From NCBI RefSeq assembly GCF_900215375.1, contig NZ_OBEF01000001.1, positions 372,001-436,000 on the forward strand: a DNA stretch of 64,000 nt, written 5' to 3'. The stretch comes from Enterobacter sp. CC120223-11. GTDB taxonomy: Bacteria > Pseudomonadota > Gammaproteobacteria > Enterobacterales > Enterobacteriaceae. Below are positions 39,415 through 52,154 of this stretch, one piece after another. Each line of letters starts with the position of its first letter. The first letter of the stretch is position 1. The position numbers and the translations under genes are program-made. The notes below the pieces were generated by a model. That model was not told the DNA's origin, did not search any database, and worked only from the letters and a program-made list of their open reading frames with translations.

Positions 39415-40209
39415 TCAGGCAGATTGCAGGCGGGAGGGGGCGATGTGGAACAGCGTGGCGAAGTTTTCGGTGGTCTGCTGCGCCAGTTGCTCAAGCGACA
39501 CCCCTTTCAGTACAGCCATGTATTCTGCGACATCGCGCGTCATCGCCGGCTGGTTCTCTTTCCCACGGTGCGGAACCGGCGCCAGATACGGCGAGTCCGT
39601 CTCCACCAGAATCCTGTCGAGCGGTACGTAACGTGCGGCATCGCGCAGCTGTTCAGCGTTGCGGAACGTCACAATGCCCGAAAACGAGATGTAGAATCCC
39701 AGATCGAGCAGCTTACCCGCCGTCTCTTTGTCCTCTGTGAAACAGTGTAGTACGCCTCCGCAATCCGTCACTTTTTCATCGCGAAGGATAGCCAGCGTGT
39801 CTTCACGCGCATCACGGGTATGCACGATAACTGGCTTGTTCAGCTCACGGCCGATGCGGATGTGGTTGGCGAAGGACTCCTGCTGCCGAGGTTTAGTTTC
39901 CGGCGTGTAATAATAGTCGAGGCCCGTCTCGCCGAGGGCTACTACGCCCTCTTCTGCCGCCATCCGGCGCAGATCTTCCACGTCATACATCTCATCCTGA
40001 TTCAGCGGATGGACACCACAGGAAAACACCACATTGTCGCGCGTACCAACCAGATCGCGCATCCCGCGATAGCCAGGCAAGGTGGTTGCCACAGCCAGGC
40101 AGAACTTCACGTCCCGCGCTGCGGCTTTCGCCAGCACGTCGTCCACGTCTTTGTGCAGGGACTGATAATCGAGGCCATCAAGATGGCAGTGCGAATCGAC
40201 TAAAAACAT
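39415..40209 (-). CDS. ycfH: TatD-family metal-dependent DNase (YcfH)
   Basis: 264 residues, TatD/YcfH family amidohydrolase fold: N-terminal DSHCHLD, GETGLDYYY, VIVHTRDA, CFTEDKE and ETDSPYLAP supply the metal ligands. It is annotated as a 3'-5' DNase; the E. coli orthologue at this position is YcfH. It is last in the pabC-mltG-tmk-holB-ycfH run. Confidence 0.92.
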   Translation of the reverse strand: MFLVDSHCHLDGLDYQSLHKDVDDVLAKAAARDVKFCLAVATTLPGYRGMRDLVGTRDNVVFSCGVHPLNQDEMYDVEDLRRMAAEEGVVALGETGLDYYYTPETKPRQQESFANHIRIGRELNKPVIVHTRDAREDTLAILRDEKVTDCGGVLHCFTEDKETAGKLLDLGFYISFSGIVTFRNAEQLRDAARYVPLDRILVETDSPYLAPVPHRGKENQPAMTRDVAEYMAVLKGVSLEQLAQQTTENFATLFHIAPSRLQSA

Positions 40210-40246
40210 ACTCTTTATCCTGGGTTATATTCTGACAGGTGATCTT

Positions 40247-41251
40247 TTACAGCGAAGGCGTTGGCAGCGGATCAGCCGAGCGCAGCCAGTGCTCCCAGCG
40301 TAATAAACAATCGTTGAGCATCAGCTCCCGGTTAAGACCCGTGACGCTCTGGAGCCGTTCACGACATTCACTGGCATCGCGAACCATTGCCTGCAGGCGT
40401 GCGGAAGATAGCTGATTTGCCACGCGCTGAACCAGCGCCCACGCGTCCACATTGGTCAACAGCGTGATGCCTTGTTGCATCTTCTGCGCGTCCAGCAGCA
40501 GCGAAGCCAGCCAGTACAGACGATCGGCAACGCTGTCGTGATTCAGGACCGGCAGTAGCGATAGCCAGTCGCCGCTTTGCAGCGCACCGTCGAGCGCCGC
40601 ACAGAGCTGCTGGCGCGGAGCGGAATGTGATTCTGCCAGAAGGTCAAGCGCAGCGGCGGGAGCACCAGCGGTCAAACGCAGCGCAGTCAGCAGATGCTCT
40701 TGTGACATTGTCACTTCTCTGCCCAACCACGCCAGCCCATAATTCTCGGCAGGTGGAGCCAGATGAAAATGGCGGCAGCGGCTGCGAAGCGTGGCCAGCA
40801 GCCGGGCGGGCTCCTCACACTGCAGGAAGAACCAGGTGTTTTCCGGCGGCTCCTCCAGCGTTTTCAGCAGCGCATTGGCGGCCGCTTCCGTCAGCAGGGC
40901 CGCATCGTTCAGCCACACCACTTTCGCGCCGCCGAGACGCGCACGTTCATAGAGCTTTTCGGTGATATCCCTTACGGCATCAATCCCCAGCGTGCTCTTG
41001 CCCTTTTCTGGCGCGAGCTGATAGTAGTCGGGATGCGTGCCCGCCTGCATTAGCTGGCAGCTGTGACATTTGCCGCAGCTTTTTTGTCCTTCCGGCGAGT
41101 GGCACATCTGGAAGCGCACCAGCGCATATACCAGCGCCTCTGCGCCCATACCGGGCAACGCCTGCACTAGCAGCGCATGGTGACCGCGACCGGACTGATA
41201 GCTGCTGACCAGCTGTTCAAACGGCGGGCGCAGCCACGGATACCATTTCAT
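40247..41251 (-). CDS. holB: DNA polymerase III delta' subunit HolB
   Basis: 334 residues, AAA+ clamp-loader subunit. A zinc module has four Cys ([16 protein letters not shown]), and the sensor 1-like segment is [17 protein letters not shown]. It has a degenerate P-loop, as expected for a non-ATPase delta'. It overlaps tmk by 4 bp (ATGA). Confidence 0.96.
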   Translation of the reverse strand: MKWYPWLRPPFEQLVSSYQSGRGHHALLVQALPGMGAEALVYALVRFQMCHSPEGQKSCGKCHSCQLMQAGTHPDYYQLAPEKGKSTLGIDAVRDITEKLYERARLGGAKVVWLNDAALLTEAAANALLKTLEEPPENTWFFLQCEEPARLLATLRSRCRHFHLAPPAENYGLAWLGREVTMSQEHLLTALRLTAGAPAAALDLLAESHSAPRQQLCAALDGALQSGDWLSLLPVLNHDSVADRLYWLASLLLDAQKMQQGITLLTNVDAWALVQRVANQLSSARLQAMVRDASECRERLQSVTGLNRELMLNDCLLRWEHWLRSADPLPTPSL

Positions 41252-41889
41252 GCGCCCTGCTCCTCAACCCAGGCAGCCAGCGTGTTGCGGATGTCCTGCA
41301 TCACGGCTTCAAGCGGCTGCGTGGCGTCAATGGTACGGATGCTTGGGTCCTGAGCCGCCAGTTCCAGATAGCGCGCACGGGTGCGGTGGAAGAAGTTGAA
41401 CGACTCCTGCTCAATGCGATCGAGATCGCCGCGAGCACGGGCGCGCTTAAGACCGACTTCAGGCGTAACATCAAGATAGAGCGTGAGGTCCGGGCGGAAA
41501 TCGCCCAGCACGGCATCACGCAGCGTCGCCAGCAAATGTTGATCGATGCCACGCCCGCCGCCCTGATAGGCCTGAGTGGAGAGATCGTGGCGATCGCCAA
41601 TGACCCATTTGCCTTCGGCCAGCGCCGGTTTGATGACCGTTTCTACAAGCTGCACGCGGGCTGCGTAGAACATCAGCACTTCCGCTTTGTCAGTAATGAC
41701 TTCATCGCCGACGGATTTGATATCCAGCACCAGGCTGCGCAGTTTTTCGGCAAGCACAGTGCCACCCGGTTCACGGGTAAACACCAGTTCACGGATGCCC
41801 ATCTGTTCCAGAGTCTCCACCACCAGATTGCGAGCGGTGGTTTTCCCTGCGCCTTCCAGGCCTTCGATGACGATATACTTACTGCGCAT
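41248..41889 (-). CDS. tmk: Thymidylate kinase
   Basis: 213 residues with P-loop GLEGAGKTT, the DR motif [17 protein letters not shown] and a lid with Arg residues ([12 protein letters not shown]), as in E. coli-type TMP kinases. It converts dTMP to dTDP. The start overlaps the end of mltG by 11 bp and the end overlaps holB. Confidence 0.97.
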   Translation of the reverse strand: MRSKYIVIEGLEGAGKTTARNLVVETLEQMGIRELVFTREPGGTVLAEKLRSLVLDIKSVGDEVITDKAEVLMFYAARVQLVETVIKPALAEGKWVIGDRHDLSTQAYQGGGRGIDQHLLATLRDAVLGDFRPDLTLYLDVTPEVGLKRARARGDLDRIEQESFNFFHRTRARYLELAAQDPSIRTIDATQPLEAVMQDIRNTLAAWVEEQGA

Positions 41890-42901
41890 TTTTTTCCTTA
41901 AGTGCTTTCAGGTAATCCTGCACGGAGCGATTGTGGCTCGCAAGATTGGTATTAAAAGTGTGCCCGCCTTTGCCGTCGGCCACAAAATAGAGATACGGCG
42001 TTTTCGCCGGATGCGCGGCGGCGTTCAGTGACGCTTCGCCAGGCGTGGCTATCGGGCCCGGCGGCATACCGGCAATCACATAGGTATTGTAGGCCGTTGG
42101 CGTCTCGAGATCCTTGCGACTCAGCTTGCCATTATAGCTTTCACCCATGCCGTAAATCACCGTCGGGTCGGTTTGCAGGCGCATGCCAATCCGCAGACGA
42201 TTGATGAACACCGAGGCCACGTTGTCGCGCTCTGCGGCGACGGCCGTCTCTTTTTCGATGATGGACGCCATGGTCACCAGCTGGTTTTTGTCCTGGTACG
42301 GCAGATTCTCCATCCGCCCTTCCCAGACCCGATCGACGGTTTCCACCATTTTTTGATGGGCGCGTTTGAGGATCTGCAAATCGGTGGTGTTGGCGGTATA
42401 CATCCAGGTGTCCGGCCAGAACCAGCCTTCTACCCAATCGGCATGCTTCAGCTGCAGTGCCTCGGCAAGGGTCGCATAGCTGTCATCTTTCAGCGTGTGT
42501 TTCACGTAAGGCGCTTCGCGCAGCTGCTTGAGGTAATCGCTCACGCGCATCCCTTCGATAAAGCGCAGCGGGAACTGCGCCTCTTTGCCGCTGGCGAGAA
42601 GTTGCAGCATTTCACGCACGCTCATGCCTGACGTCAGGCGATAGGTGCCAGCTTTAAAGTGCGAAAGATCGGGCTCAACACGCAGCAGCCACTGAAATAC
42701 GCGCGGGCGATTGATGATTTTTTCCGCATACAGCGAATCACCCAGCGCCATGCGGCCAGTGCCGGACTTGAGGGTAAAGATGGTGTCTTCTTTAATCAGG
42801 ATTTTACTGGTCGCAAACTCGCGAACCTTCCACATCCCGACGCCTGCAGCGAGGGCAAACAGAACCAACAGCAGGAGGACAAAGCGAAACATTTTCTTCA
42901 T
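41879..42901 (-). CDS. mltG: Endolytic murein transglycosylase MltG (YceG)
   Basis: 340 residues with one N-terminal transmembrane helix ([16 protein letters not shown]). The YceG domain has the catalytic Glu in [16 protein letters not shown] and substrate motif [12 protein letters not shown]. It cleaves nascent glycan strands in the periplasm and may set chain length. It overlaps pabC by 4 bp. Confidence 0.96.
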   Translation of the reverse strand: MKKMFRFVLLLLVLFALAAGVGMWKVREFATSKILIKEDTIFTLKSGTGRMALGDSLYAEKIINRPRVFQWLLRVEPDLSHFKAGTYRLTSGMSVREMLQLLASGKEAQFPLRFIEGMRVSDYLKQLREAPYVKHTLKDDSYATLAEALQLKHADWVEGWFWPDTWMYTANTTDLQILKRAHQKMVETVDRVWEGRMENLPYQDKNQLVTMASIIEKETAVAAERDNVASVFINRLRIGMRLQTDPTVIYGMGESYNGKLSRKDLETPTAYNTYVIAGMPPGPIATPGEASLNAAAHPAKTPYLYFVADGKGGHTFNTNLASHNRSVQDYLKALKEKNAQ

Positions 42902-43713
42902 GACTTCTTCGACTGCTCACAAAGGGGGGCCAAAAATTCAAACAGCTCGCGGGAAAGGTAGCGAGCCTCAGCATACTGGTTCACGGATACAACGGGCATC
43001 AGCGCATTACAGATCAGGACTTCATCCGCCTGGCGGACAGCCTCCTCCCTGGCACTGACTTCGACAACGCGAAAGCGACTTTGTGCCAGCAGCGACAGGC
43101 AATGCTGCCGCATGATGCCGTTAACGCCAGCGTGATCGAGGCGCGGCGTAAAAACCGTGTCGCCTGCACGCCAGAATAAATTCGCGGCACAGCATTCCGT
43201 AACCCAGCCTTCGCTGTCAAGCACCAGCGCTTCGTCGGCCTGCGTCTGTTCAAGATGCGTGCGAATCAAAACCTGCTCAAGGCGATTGAGATGCTTCAGA
43301 CCCGCCAGCATCGCATTTCGACCGAGCCTGACCGGGCTCAGCGCAAGCGTAATGCCCTGCTGCTGCCAGAGAGGATAGTGTGCAGGTGCGGCAGAAACGC
43401 TAAGAATACGGCTGGGACGCTGGCAGGCTGACGGACTATACCCTCGCCCGCCGCTGCCACGGCTGATAATGACCTTCAATACACCATTCTGCTGGCTTTG
43501 TGCCAGAGCGTGCATTTCCTGACTGAGCAAGGTCCAGTCGGTGAAAGGGATCATTAATGTCTGACAGGTTTGCTGCAGGCGTTGCAGATGCCGGTCAAAA
43601 AATTCGGGGATACCGTTGGCAATTCGTGCCGTGGTGAAGCAGCCATCGCCAAACTGGACGCTGCGGTCGCTGGCAGCGAGTGAGTCCTGCTTCACACCAT
43701 TAATCAAGAACAT
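42898..43713 (-). CDS. pabC: Aminodeoxychorismate lyase PabC
   Basis: 271 residues, PLP fold type IV. It begins [20 protein letters not shown], the PLP Lys is in [12 protein letters not shown], and [15 protein letters not shown] is conserved. It makes 4-aminobenzoate for folate from aminodeoxychorismate. It lies downstream of the fabF terminator and begins the pabC-mltG-tmk-holB-tatD run. Confidence 0.95.
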   Translation of the reverse strand: MFLINGVKQDSLAASDRSVQFGDGCFTTARIANGIPEFFDRHLQRLQQTCQTLMIPFTDWTLLSQEMHALAQSQQNGVLKVIISRGSGGRGYSPSACQRPSRILSVSAAPAHYPLWQQQGITLALSPVRLGRNAMLAGLKHLNRLEQVLIRTHLEQTQADEALVLDSEGWVTECCAANLFWRAGDTVFTPRLDHAGVNGIMRQHCLSLLAQSRFRVVEVSAREEAVRQADEVLICNALMPVVSVNQYAEARYLSRELFEFLAPLCEQSKKS

Positions 43714-43784
43714 CGCGGCTCCTTGTCAGTGGCCCGTTAGTCTGGCAGGGGGAAGATAGGATCTCAAGCGGAGAAACCTTAAAG

Positions 43785-43812
43785 AAAAGGCCTGCATTGC
43801 AGGCCTTTTTCA
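43785..43812 (-). terminator. Terminator after fabF
   Basis: AAAGGCCTGCA and its inverted copy around a short loop are flanked by A and T runs; read on the minus strand it continues TTTTCTTT. It separates fabF from pabC. Confidence 0.8.
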
Positions 43813-43825
43813 GCGGGTCGGAGCC

Positions 43826-45393
<1,568 letters not shown>

Positions 45394-45438
45394 ACTCTTA
45401 AATTTCCTATCAAAACTCGCTTTCGCGATGGTTTTCGT

Positions 45439-45466
45439 AGTGTATAAAATGTTGAAAAATTTGCAA
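45439..45466 (-). promoter_or_regulatory. Likely acpP promoter
   Basis: On the minus strand TTGCAA (-35) and TACACT (-10) are 16 bp apart in the 210-bp fabG-acpP gap. The region matches the arrangement of E. coli acpP, which has its own strong promoter. Confidence 0.5.
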
Positions 45467-45603
45467 CTAAATCCCGGCAGGTCGTACCACGATTTTGCGC
45501 TATTTTGCGGGTGTTTGCCCTAATAACGCAAATCATTTTGCACATATTACTGCTCAGAGTCGCACAGACTGCGCGGATCCTGAGCATTTTGTGCAAACTA
45601 CGG

Positions 45604-46338
45604 TCAGACCATATACATCCCGCCATTGACGTGGAGAGTTTCACCAGTGATGTAACTCGCTTCGTCAGAGGCTAAAAATGCAACCGCGCTGGCAATTTCT
45701 TTTGGATCGCCTAAACGACCCGCTGGAACCGCTGCCAGCGTACCCGCACGCTGATCATCAGTCAGCGCACGCGTCATGTCCGTTTCAATAAAGCCCGGAG
45801 CAACAACGTTCACAGTAATACCGCGAGACGCGACTTCACGCGCCAGCGATTTACTGAAGCCGATCAGACCCGCTTTCGCCGCAGCGTAGTTGGCCTGACC
45901 CGCATTTCCCATGGTACCAACCACAGAACCGATAGTGATAATACGACCATGACGCTTTTTCATCATAGCTCGCATTACCGCTTTTGACAGACGGAAAACT
46001 GATGACAGGTTGGTTTCGAGAATATCGTTCCACTCGTCATCTTTCATTCGCATTAACAGGTTATCGCGAGTGATTCCGGCATTATTGACCAGAATATCCA
46101 CTTCGCCAAACTCTGCGCGAATATTTCCCAGAACAGATTCGATAGATGCCGGATCGGTCACATTCAACATCAGACCTTTACCGTTGACACCCAGATAATC
46201 GCTGATGGCCTGCGCACCGCTTTCGCTGGTCGCAGTGCCGACAACTTTCGCTCCACGGGCAACGAGCATTTCAGCGATAGCACGGCCAATGCCGCGGCTT
46301 GCACCGGTAACCAGTGCAACTTTTCCTTCAAAACTCAT
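45604..46338 (-). CDS. fabG: 3-oxoacyl-ACP reductase FabG
   Basis: 244 residues from MSFEGKVALVTGASRGIGRA; an upstream ATG at 46368 adds ten residues not expected. Short-chain dehydrogenase with TGxxxGIG, NNAG, Ser in IGSVVG and YAAAKAG (Tyr/Lys). NADPH-dependent reduction of beta-ketoacyl-ACP. Confidence 0.97.
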   Translation of the reverse strand: MSFEGKVALVTGASRGIGRAIAEMLVARGAKVVGTATSESGAQAISDYLGVNGKGLMLNVTDPASIESVLGNIRAEFGEVDILVNNAGITRDNLLMRMKDDEWNDILETNLSSVFRLSKAVMRAMMKKRHGRIITIGSVVGTMGNAGQANYAAAKAGLIGFSKSLAREVASRGITVNVVAPGFIETDMTRALTDDQRAGTLAAVPAGRLGDPKEIASAVAFLASDEASYITGETLHVNGGMYMV

Positions 46339-46357
46339 GGTTTTGCTTTCCCTCTTC

Positions 46358-47287
46358 TTATTGTTCAAGCGCCGCTGACATCGCCGCCGGCTCGTTAATG
46401 GCCGAGGCAGTCAGGGTGTCAACAATGCGTTTCGTCAGGCCGGTGAGGACTTTACCCGGGCCCACTTCATACAGGTGCTCAACGCCCTGAGCGGCCATAA
46501 ACTCAACGGTTTTGGTCCACTGTACCGGGCTGTAGAGCTGGCGAATCAGCGCATCACGAATCGCGTCTGCCGCCGTTTCGCACTTCACATCCACGTTGTT
46601 GATTACGGAGATCTGCGGTGCATTGAAGGTGATATTGGCGAGCTCTGCGGCGAGTTTCTCTGCGGCAGGCTTCATCAGCGCACAGTGAGAAGGCACGCTT
46701 ACCGGCAGCGGCAGCGCACGCTTGGCGCCCGCAGCCTTACAGGCAGCGCCTGCGCGCTCAACGGCTTCTTTATGGCCAGCGATAACCACCTGGCCCGGTG
46801 AGTTAAAGTTCACCGGAGAAACCACCTGCCCTTCAGCGGACTCTTCACAAGCTTTGGCGATGGCCGCGTCATCCAGACCGATAATCGCAGACATACCGCC
46901 AGTGCCTTCCGGCACAGCTTCCTGCATGAACTTGCCACGCAGCTCAACCAGTTTTACCGCATCGGCGAAAGCAATCACGCCAGCGCAGACCAGCGCGGAA
47001 TATTCACCCAGGCTGTGACCGGCCATCAGCGCAGGGGTTTTACCGCCCTGCTGCTGCCAGACGCGATACAGCGCCACGGAGGCGGTCAGCAGCGCAGGCT
47101 GAGTCTGCCAGGTTTTGTTCAGTTCTTCTGCCGGACCCTGCTGAGTCAATGCCCACAGGTCATAGCCGAGTGCCGCAGAGGCTTCTGCGAAGGTTTCTTC
47201 GATAATCGGGTAGCTCGCGGCCATGTCAGCTAGCATGCCGACGGTCTGAGAGCCCTGCCCCGGAAACACAAATGCAAATTGCGTCAT
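46358..47287 (-). CDS. fabD: Malonyl-CoA:ACP transacylase FabD
   Basis: 309 residues with FPGQGSQ at the N-terminus, the nucleophile in GHSLGE and the catalytic His in VPSHCALM. It transfers malonyl from CoA to ACP. It lies 14 bp downstream of fabH. Confidence 0.97.
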   Translation of the reverse strand: MTQFAFVFPGQGSQTVGMLADMAASYPIIEETFAEASAALGYDLWALTQQGPAEELNKTWQTQPALLTASVALYRVWQQQGGKTPALMAGHSLGEYSALVCAGVIAFADAVKLVELRGKFMQEAVPEGTGGMSAIIGLDDAAIAKACEESAEGQVVSPVNFNSPGQVVIAGHKEAVERAGAACKAAGAKRALPLPVSVPSHCALMKPAAEKLAAELANITFNAPQISVINNVDVKCETAADAIRDALIRQLYSPVQWTKTVEFMAAQGVEHLYEVGPGKVLTGLTKRIVDTLTASAINEPAAMSAALEQ

Positions 47288-47301
47288 CTTATAATCCTTA
47301 A

Positions 47302-48255
47302 TTAGAAACGAACCAGTGCGGAGCCCCAGGTGAAACCGCCACCGAAGGCTTCGAGCAGCACCAGCTGACCGCGTTTGATACGGCCATCACGTACGGCTTC
47401 ATCAAATGCGCAAGGCACGGAAGCGGCAGAGGTGTTGCCATGACGGTCAAGGGTGACCACCACGTTATCCATCGGCATACCGAGCTTTTTCGCCGTGGCG
47501 CTGATGATGCGCAGGTTGGCCTGATGCGGCACCAGCCAGTCAAGCGCAGAGCGATCGAGGTTATTGGCCGCCAGCGTCTCTTCGACGATGTTCGCCAGCT
47601 CTTTCACCGCCACCTTGAACACTTCGTTCCCTGCCATCGTCAGGTGAATTGAGTTTTCCGGGTGAACGCGATCGGCGTTCGGCAGCGTCAGCAGCGCACC
47701 GTAGTTACCATCAGCATGCAGATGCGTGGAGATGATGCCTGGCTCTTCTGAAGCACTCAGTACGACGGCACCCGCGCCGTCGCCAAAAATAATAATTGTG
47801 CCGCGATCGGTTGGATCGCAGGTGCGTGCCAGGACGTCTGCACCGATAACCAGGGCGTGTTTCACCGCACCTGATTTGACGTACTGATCGGCGATGCTCA
47901 GCGCGTAGGTGAAGCCCGCGCAAGCGGCGGCGACGTCAAACGCCGGGCAGCCTTTAACACCCAGCATGGACTGAATCTGGCAGGCCGCACTTGGGAAAGC
48001 ATGCGTCGCGGAGGTGGTTGCCACCACGATCAGACCAATCTGTTCGGCATCGACACCCGCCATTTCCAGCGCGCGCTTCGCAGCTTCATAGCCCATTGTG
48101 GACACGGATTCATCTGGCGCGGCGATACGACGCTCACGGATACCTGTGCGGGTGACAATCCACTCGTCAGACGTATCTACCATTTTTTCCAGATCGGCGT
48201 TCGTACGCACTTGTTCAGGCAGATAGCTGCCGGTACCTACAATCTTCGTATACAT
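47302..48255 (-). CDS. fabH: 3-oxoacyl-ACP synthase III FabH
   Basis: 317 residues with the catalytic Cys in [12 protein letters not shown], His in [11 protein letters not shown] and Asn in NTSAAS. It starts fatty-acid synthesis by condensing acetyl-CoA with malonyl-ACP. It follows plsX by 6 bp. Confidence 0.97.
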   Translation of the reverse strand: MYTKIVGTGSYLPEQVRTNADLEKMVDTSDEWIVTRTGIRERRIAAPDESVSTMGYEAAKRALEMAGVDAEQIGLIVVATTSATHAFPSAACQIQSMLGVKGCPAFDVAAACAGFTYALSIADQYVKSGAVKHALVIGADVLARTCDPTDRGTIIIFGDGAGAVVLSASEEPGIISTHLHADGNYGALLTLPNADRVHPENSIHLTMAGNEVFKVAVKELANIVEETLAANNLDRSALDWLVPHQANLRIISATAKKLGMPMDNVVVTLDRHGNTSAASVPCAFDEAVRDGRIKRGQLVLLEAFGGGFTWGSALVRF

Positions 48256-48261
48256 GTACGC

Positions 48262-49296
48262 TCAGTCTTTTGGTGGTAATACAGATTCGAGGCGAGCGGC
48301 GATCCGCTGTGGGACCTCACGCTGCACCGCCTGCACTGCCTGTTCAATCGCCACGCTGAACGCGCGCTGATTGGCTGCACCATGACTCTTAATCACCGTG
48401 CCGCGCAATCCTAACAGACAGGCGCCATTATACTGGTCGGGGTTGAGGTGACTGAATCGCCTTGAGAGGCTTTTTTGTAACCAATGCTTCACTATTTTCA
48501 GCCACCACGGTCGTTTTTTCCCCTCGCCCTGAGATTTCAGCAGGGAAAGAAACATTCTGACAACGCCTTCCATCGTTTTTAATGTGACGTTTCCCGTAAA
48601 TCCGTCACAAACCAGCACATCAGTCTTGCCGGTTAATAATTCGTTCGCTTCGAGATAACCAATATAGTTGAGGGAATCGACATTTTTCAGCATCGCGGAG
48701 GCATCACGGATGCTGTCGAGCCCTTTGGTTTCTTCTTCACCGATATTGAGCAGCGCAACGCGTGGTTTGTTAATGCCGACCACTTCTTCGGCCATCACCG
48801 CGCCCATCACCGCAAACTGCACCAGCATCGTGCTGTCACAATCGACGTTGGCGCCTAAATCAAGCACCACCGTTTTGCCCTTTTGCTGATGCGGCAGAAC
48901 GGTCATCAGCGCCGGACGCTCAATGCCTTCAATAGGCTTGAGCAGTAATTTGGCCAGCCCCATCAGCGCACCAGTATTACCGGCGCTGACGCAGGCCTGC
49001 GCCCTTCCTTCTTTCACTAACTCAAGCGCAATGCGCATCGAGCTTCCCCGGCTGTTGCGAATCGCCTGGGCCGGGCGGACATCACTGGCAATAACTGACT
49101 GGGCAGGGATAATCTGCAGACGTGAACGTTGTTCGAAGTCAGCTTTGGCAAGTAATGGCGTTATGGTGTCGGGATCGCCGACGAGAAGAAGCGAGAGTTG
49201 CGGGTTAGCGTGCAGTGCCTGCAATGCTGCAGGCACCGTCACGGTAGGGCCAAAATCGCCCCCCATGACATCCAACGCTAAGGTCAGACGTGTCAA
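48262..49296 (-). CDS. plsX: Phosphate acyltransferase PlsX
   Basis: 344 residues from a TTG codon at 49296 ([17 protein letters not shown]). It converts acyl-ACP to acyl-phosphate for phospholipid synthesis by PlsY. The core [14 protein letters not shown] and [13 protein letters not shown] are conserved. The C-terminus (LESVLPPKD) is about a dozen residues shorter than E. coli PlsX as I recall it. It lies between rpmF and fabH. Confidence 0.95.
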   Translation of the reverse strand: MTRLTLALDVMGGDFGPTVTVPAALQALHANPQLSLLLVGDPDTITPLLAKADFEQRSRLQIIPAQSVIASDVRPAQAIRNSRGSSMRIALELVKEGRAQACVSAGNTGALMGLAKLLLKPIEGIERPALMTVLPHQQKGKTVVLDLGANVDCDSTMLVQFAVMGAVMAEEVVGINKPRVALLNIGEEETKGLDSIRDASAMLKNVDSLNYIGYLEANELLTGKTDVLVCDGFTGNVTLKTMEGVVRMFLSLLKSQGEGKKRPWWLKIVKHWLQKSLSRRFSHLNPDQYNGACLLGLRGTVIKSHGAANQRAFSVAIEQAVQAVQREVPQRIAARLESVLPPKD

Positions 49297-49376
49297 GGTT
49301 TCGTCGCCGCCTGGTTCGGTGTATCCCCCGCTTGCGCGGGGAAATCCTCACTAAGCTTCATCACGCTCGCGCGTGA

Positions 49377-49562
<186 letters not shown>

Positions 49563-49566
49563 TCAA

Positions 49567-50088
49567 TTACTTACGCTTTAAGCTGGCTAATACGGCAAAT
49601 GGGTTTGGTTTTTGTGCCTCTTCAGGCAGTTCGCCAAAGACCATGTCCGCGTCGGACACTTCACAGTGTTCAGAATCATGCACCGGAACTACAGGTAAAG
49701 AGAGGATAATTTCATCCTCAACTAAAGCCCGCAGATCGATTTCGCCGTATTCGTTAACCTGAATAGGCTCATACGCTTCCGGGAGTGCTTCAGCCTGCTC
49801 ATCATTTTTGACCGGGCTGAAACAATACGTTGTGTGAACGGCAAGGGGGAACGGTTTCCCGCAGCGCTGGCATTCGAGAGTCACCGACACCTTTGCATCG
49901 CCCTTAATAACGGCGAGACGCTGGTTGTCGATGGCGAATGTCATATCGCATTCCACATCACTGTCCACACTGACTACAGACTCGGCAAGACGCTCCACCT
50001 GCTCCGGGGTGTAAACACCCTCGTAGTCGAGGCGTTTTTGAGCGGTGCGAACCGGATCAAGAGTCAGGGGTAATTTTACCTTTTGCAT
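49567..50088 (-). CDS. yceD: 23S rRNA accumulation protein YceD (DUF177)
   Basis: 173 residues. The DUF177 core has [10 protein letters not shown] and [14 protein letters not shown]. It is required for normal 23S rRNA levels in E. coli. It is first in the yceD-rpmF-plsX-fab operon and divergent from the maf-type gene. Confidence 0.93.
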   Translation of the reverse strand: MQKVKLPLTLDPVRTAQKRLDYEGVYTPEQVERLAESVVSVDSDVECDMTFAIDNQRLAVIKGDAKVSVTLECQRCGKPFPLAVHTTYCFSPVKNDEQAEALPEAYEPIQVNEYGEIDLRALVEDEIILSLPVVPVHDSEHCEVSDADMVFGELPEEAQKPNPFAVLASLKRK

Positions 50089-50130
50089 AGGGCGCGCATA
50101 TTAACTTTGTAACGTCATAGAGTCAAAGAA

Positions 50131-50153
50131 AAAGGCACCCGCGGGAGCCTTTT
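50131..50153. terminator. Terminator-like hairpin in the yceD/yceF divergent gap
   Basis: AAAAGGCACCCGCGGGAGCCTTTT is a strong G+C-rich dyad flanked by A and T runs, located between divergent starts rather than after a gene. It may lie in a leader transcript of either gene or block spurious transcription. Confidence 0.5.
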
Positions 50154-50229
50154 GCCAATTATTCGCACACATTGCGGCCTGTAGTTTAAAATGTCGCAAT
50201 CCGAATCACCAGATCCTGGTAAAAAAAAT

Positions 50230-50814
50230 ATGCCACAGCTTGTTCTTGCTTCCACTTCTCCCTGGCGTCGCGAACTGCTCAAGAAGCTTGAGATCCCTTT
50301 CCAGTGTGCGGCACCTGAGGTGGATGAACTCGCCCTGCCCGGCGAATCACCCCGCCAGCTCGTACTGAGACTTGCCCAGGCCAAAGCAATGGCGCTGGCG
50401 GAGCGCTTTCCCAACAACCTCATCATTGGTTCCGATCAGGTTTGCGTGCTGGGCGGGAAAATCACGGGAAAACCGCACACCGAAGAGAACGCGCGTCGCC
50501 AGCTGCGTGAAGCCAGCGGGCACGTCGTGACGTTTTATACCGGCCTTGCGTTGTATAACAGCGCTAACGGGCATTTGCAGACCGAATGCGAGCCCTTTGA
50601 CGTCCACTTCCGCCACCTGACCGACGCTGAGATTAATCATTACATCCAGAAAGAGCAGCCGCTGAGCTGCGCAGGCAGCTTTAAAAGTGAAGGACTGGGG
50701 ATTAGCTTATTTGAAAGGTTGGACGGACGTGACCCGAATACTTTGGTCGGGCTGCCGCTGATTGCGCTGTGCAAAATGCTGCGCAACGAACATTACAATC
50801 CGTTGATGCAATAG
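50230..50814 (+). CDS. yceF: 7-methyl-GTP pyrophosphatase YceF (Maf family)
   Basis: 194 residues from [20 protein letters not shown]; the ATG at 50191 would add 13 residues not found in E. coli YceF. Maf/HAM1 fold with [11 protein letters not shown], the catalytic Asp in IIGSDQV and a C-terminal GLPLIALC. It hydrolyses m7GTP, housecleaning modified nucleotides. Convergent with rluC. Confidence 0.94.
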   Translation: MPQLVLASTSPWRRELLKKLEIPFQCAAPEVDELALPGESPRQLVLRLAQAKAMALAERFPNNLIIGSDQVCVLGGKITGKPHTEENARRQLREASGHVVTFYTGLALYNSANGHLQTECEPFDVHFRHLTDAEINHYIQKEQPLSCAGSFKSEGLGISLFERLDGRDPNTLVGLPLIALCKMLRNEHYNPLMQ

Positions 50815-50821
50815 ACAGCAA

Positions 50822-50842
50822 AACGCCCCTTTCGGGGCGTTC
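50822..50842. terminator. Terminator between yceF and rluC
   Basis: ACGCCCC pairs with GGGGCGT around TTTC. The minus strand continues TTTTGCTG, so it serves rluC best. Confidence 0.75.
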
Positions 50843-50847
50843 AGCTA

Positions 50848-51801
50848 TCATTTCTTACTGCGTAACACCTTCAGACAATGTTTTAGCCCATTGTCCATTG
50901 GCGCTTCAACGCGCAGCGTTTCGCCAGTGCCCGGATGGGTAAACTTTAGCGCTGCGGCGTGCAGGAACAGGCGATTCAGCCCCGTGCCCGCCAGCTGTTT
51001 ATCAAATTCACGATCGCCATAACGGTCGTCAAAAGCAATCGGGTGCCCGGCATGCAGCGTATGTACGCGGATTTGATGCGTGCGGCCTGTCACCGGGCTA
51101 CAGCGTACCAGCGTCGCAAATTCGAATCGCTCTTCGACTTTAAAACGCGTTTCCGACGGTTTCCCTTCCTGGCTCACACGCACAATACGCTCGCCGCTTT
51201 GCAGAATGTTTTTCAGTAACGGCGCCTGCACCACTTTGGTGTGCGACTGCCATTGGCCGCGAACCAGCGCCAGATAATCCTTCTGCATGCCTTTGTCACG
51301 CAGTTGCTCATGCAAAGAGCGCAGCGCAGAACGCTTTTTGGCGACCAGCAGCACGCCTGACGTATCACGATCCAGACGATGCACAAGCTCCAGGAAGCGC
51401 GCTTCAGGCCGCAGCGCACGCAGCCCTTCAATCACGCCGAAGCTCAGCCCGCTGCCGCCGTGCACTGCCGTACCGGAGGGTTTGTTCAGCACCAGAATAT
51501 GGTCATCTTCATAAAGGATAACGTCGTTCAGCGCCGCCACTTTTTGCAAATGCGGCGATACGGCGTCTTCTTCACGCTCGGCAACGCGAACCGGCGGAAT
51601 GCGCACTTCATCGCCCGCTTCCAGTTTGTACTCCGGCTTCACGCGCTTTTTATTCACGCGCACTTCGCCCTTACGCAGGATGCGGTAAATCATACTTTTC
51701 GGCACGCCTTTCAGCTGAGTGCGCAAAAAGTTATCAATTCGTTGCCCGGCCTCATCGTCGGCAATGGCAACCATTTTTACGGTCGGTGTCTCAGTTTTCA
51801 T
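50848..51801 (-). CDS. rluC: 23S rRNA pseudouridine synthase RluC
   Basis: 317 residues. An N-terminal S4 RNA-binding domain (QRIDNFLRTQLKGVPKSMIY) precedes the RluA-family catalytic domain with Asp in HRLDRDTSGVLLVAK. It makes pseudouridines at 955, 2504 and 2580 of 23S rRNA. It is divergent from rne. Confidence 0.96.
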   Translation of the reverse strand: MKTETPTVKMVAIADDEAGQRIDNFLRTQLKGVPKSMIYRILRKGEVRVNKKRVKPEYKLEAGDEVRIPPVRVAEREEDAVSPHLQKVAALNDVILYEDDHILVLNKPSGTAVHGGSGLSFGVIEGLRALRPEARFLELVHRLDRDTSGVLLVAKKRSALRSLHEQLRDKGMQKDYLALVRGQWQSHTKVVQAPLLKNILQSGERIVRVSQEGKPSETRFKVEERFEFATLVRCSPVTGRTHQIRVHTLHAGHPIAFDDRYGDREFDKQLAGTGLNRLFLHAAALKFTHPGTGETLRVEAPMDNGLKHCLKVLRSKK

Positions 51802-52154
51802 GGGGGGCGATTCTAAAGAGGCACAGGCATTCGCGCCACTCCTTTTTCTGTGCTTATATTAACTTCGCTGCGGTGCTCATTTTTGCCTTCGCTTGTCGGA
51901 TTGCTGCTTATTAGAGCAATCGGTTCCGGAAAGTGAAGAAACTGTGAGTAACCGGGTGATAAATGGCAAAAGTCATCTTGCTATAACAAGGTTAGCAGGG
52001 AATAATGATGCAGTTTCCGTGTAGAACCTTGTGAATAACAAGTGTGTATCGGAATGACCCATTTTGTCTGAACGATCTTTTATGCAGCAATGGCGTAAGA
52101 CGTATTTATCTTTCAGACAGTTAGCGGGCTGCGGGTTGCAGTCCTTACCGGTTG
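51802..52154. promoter_or_regulatory. rluC-rne divergent promoter region
   Basis: About 350 bp without a gene. It should hold the rluC promoter and the upstream rne promoters. I could not single out confident -35/-10 pairs; TTGTGA at about 52029 and the AT-rich tract near 52078-52110 are candidates only. Confidence 0.4.
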
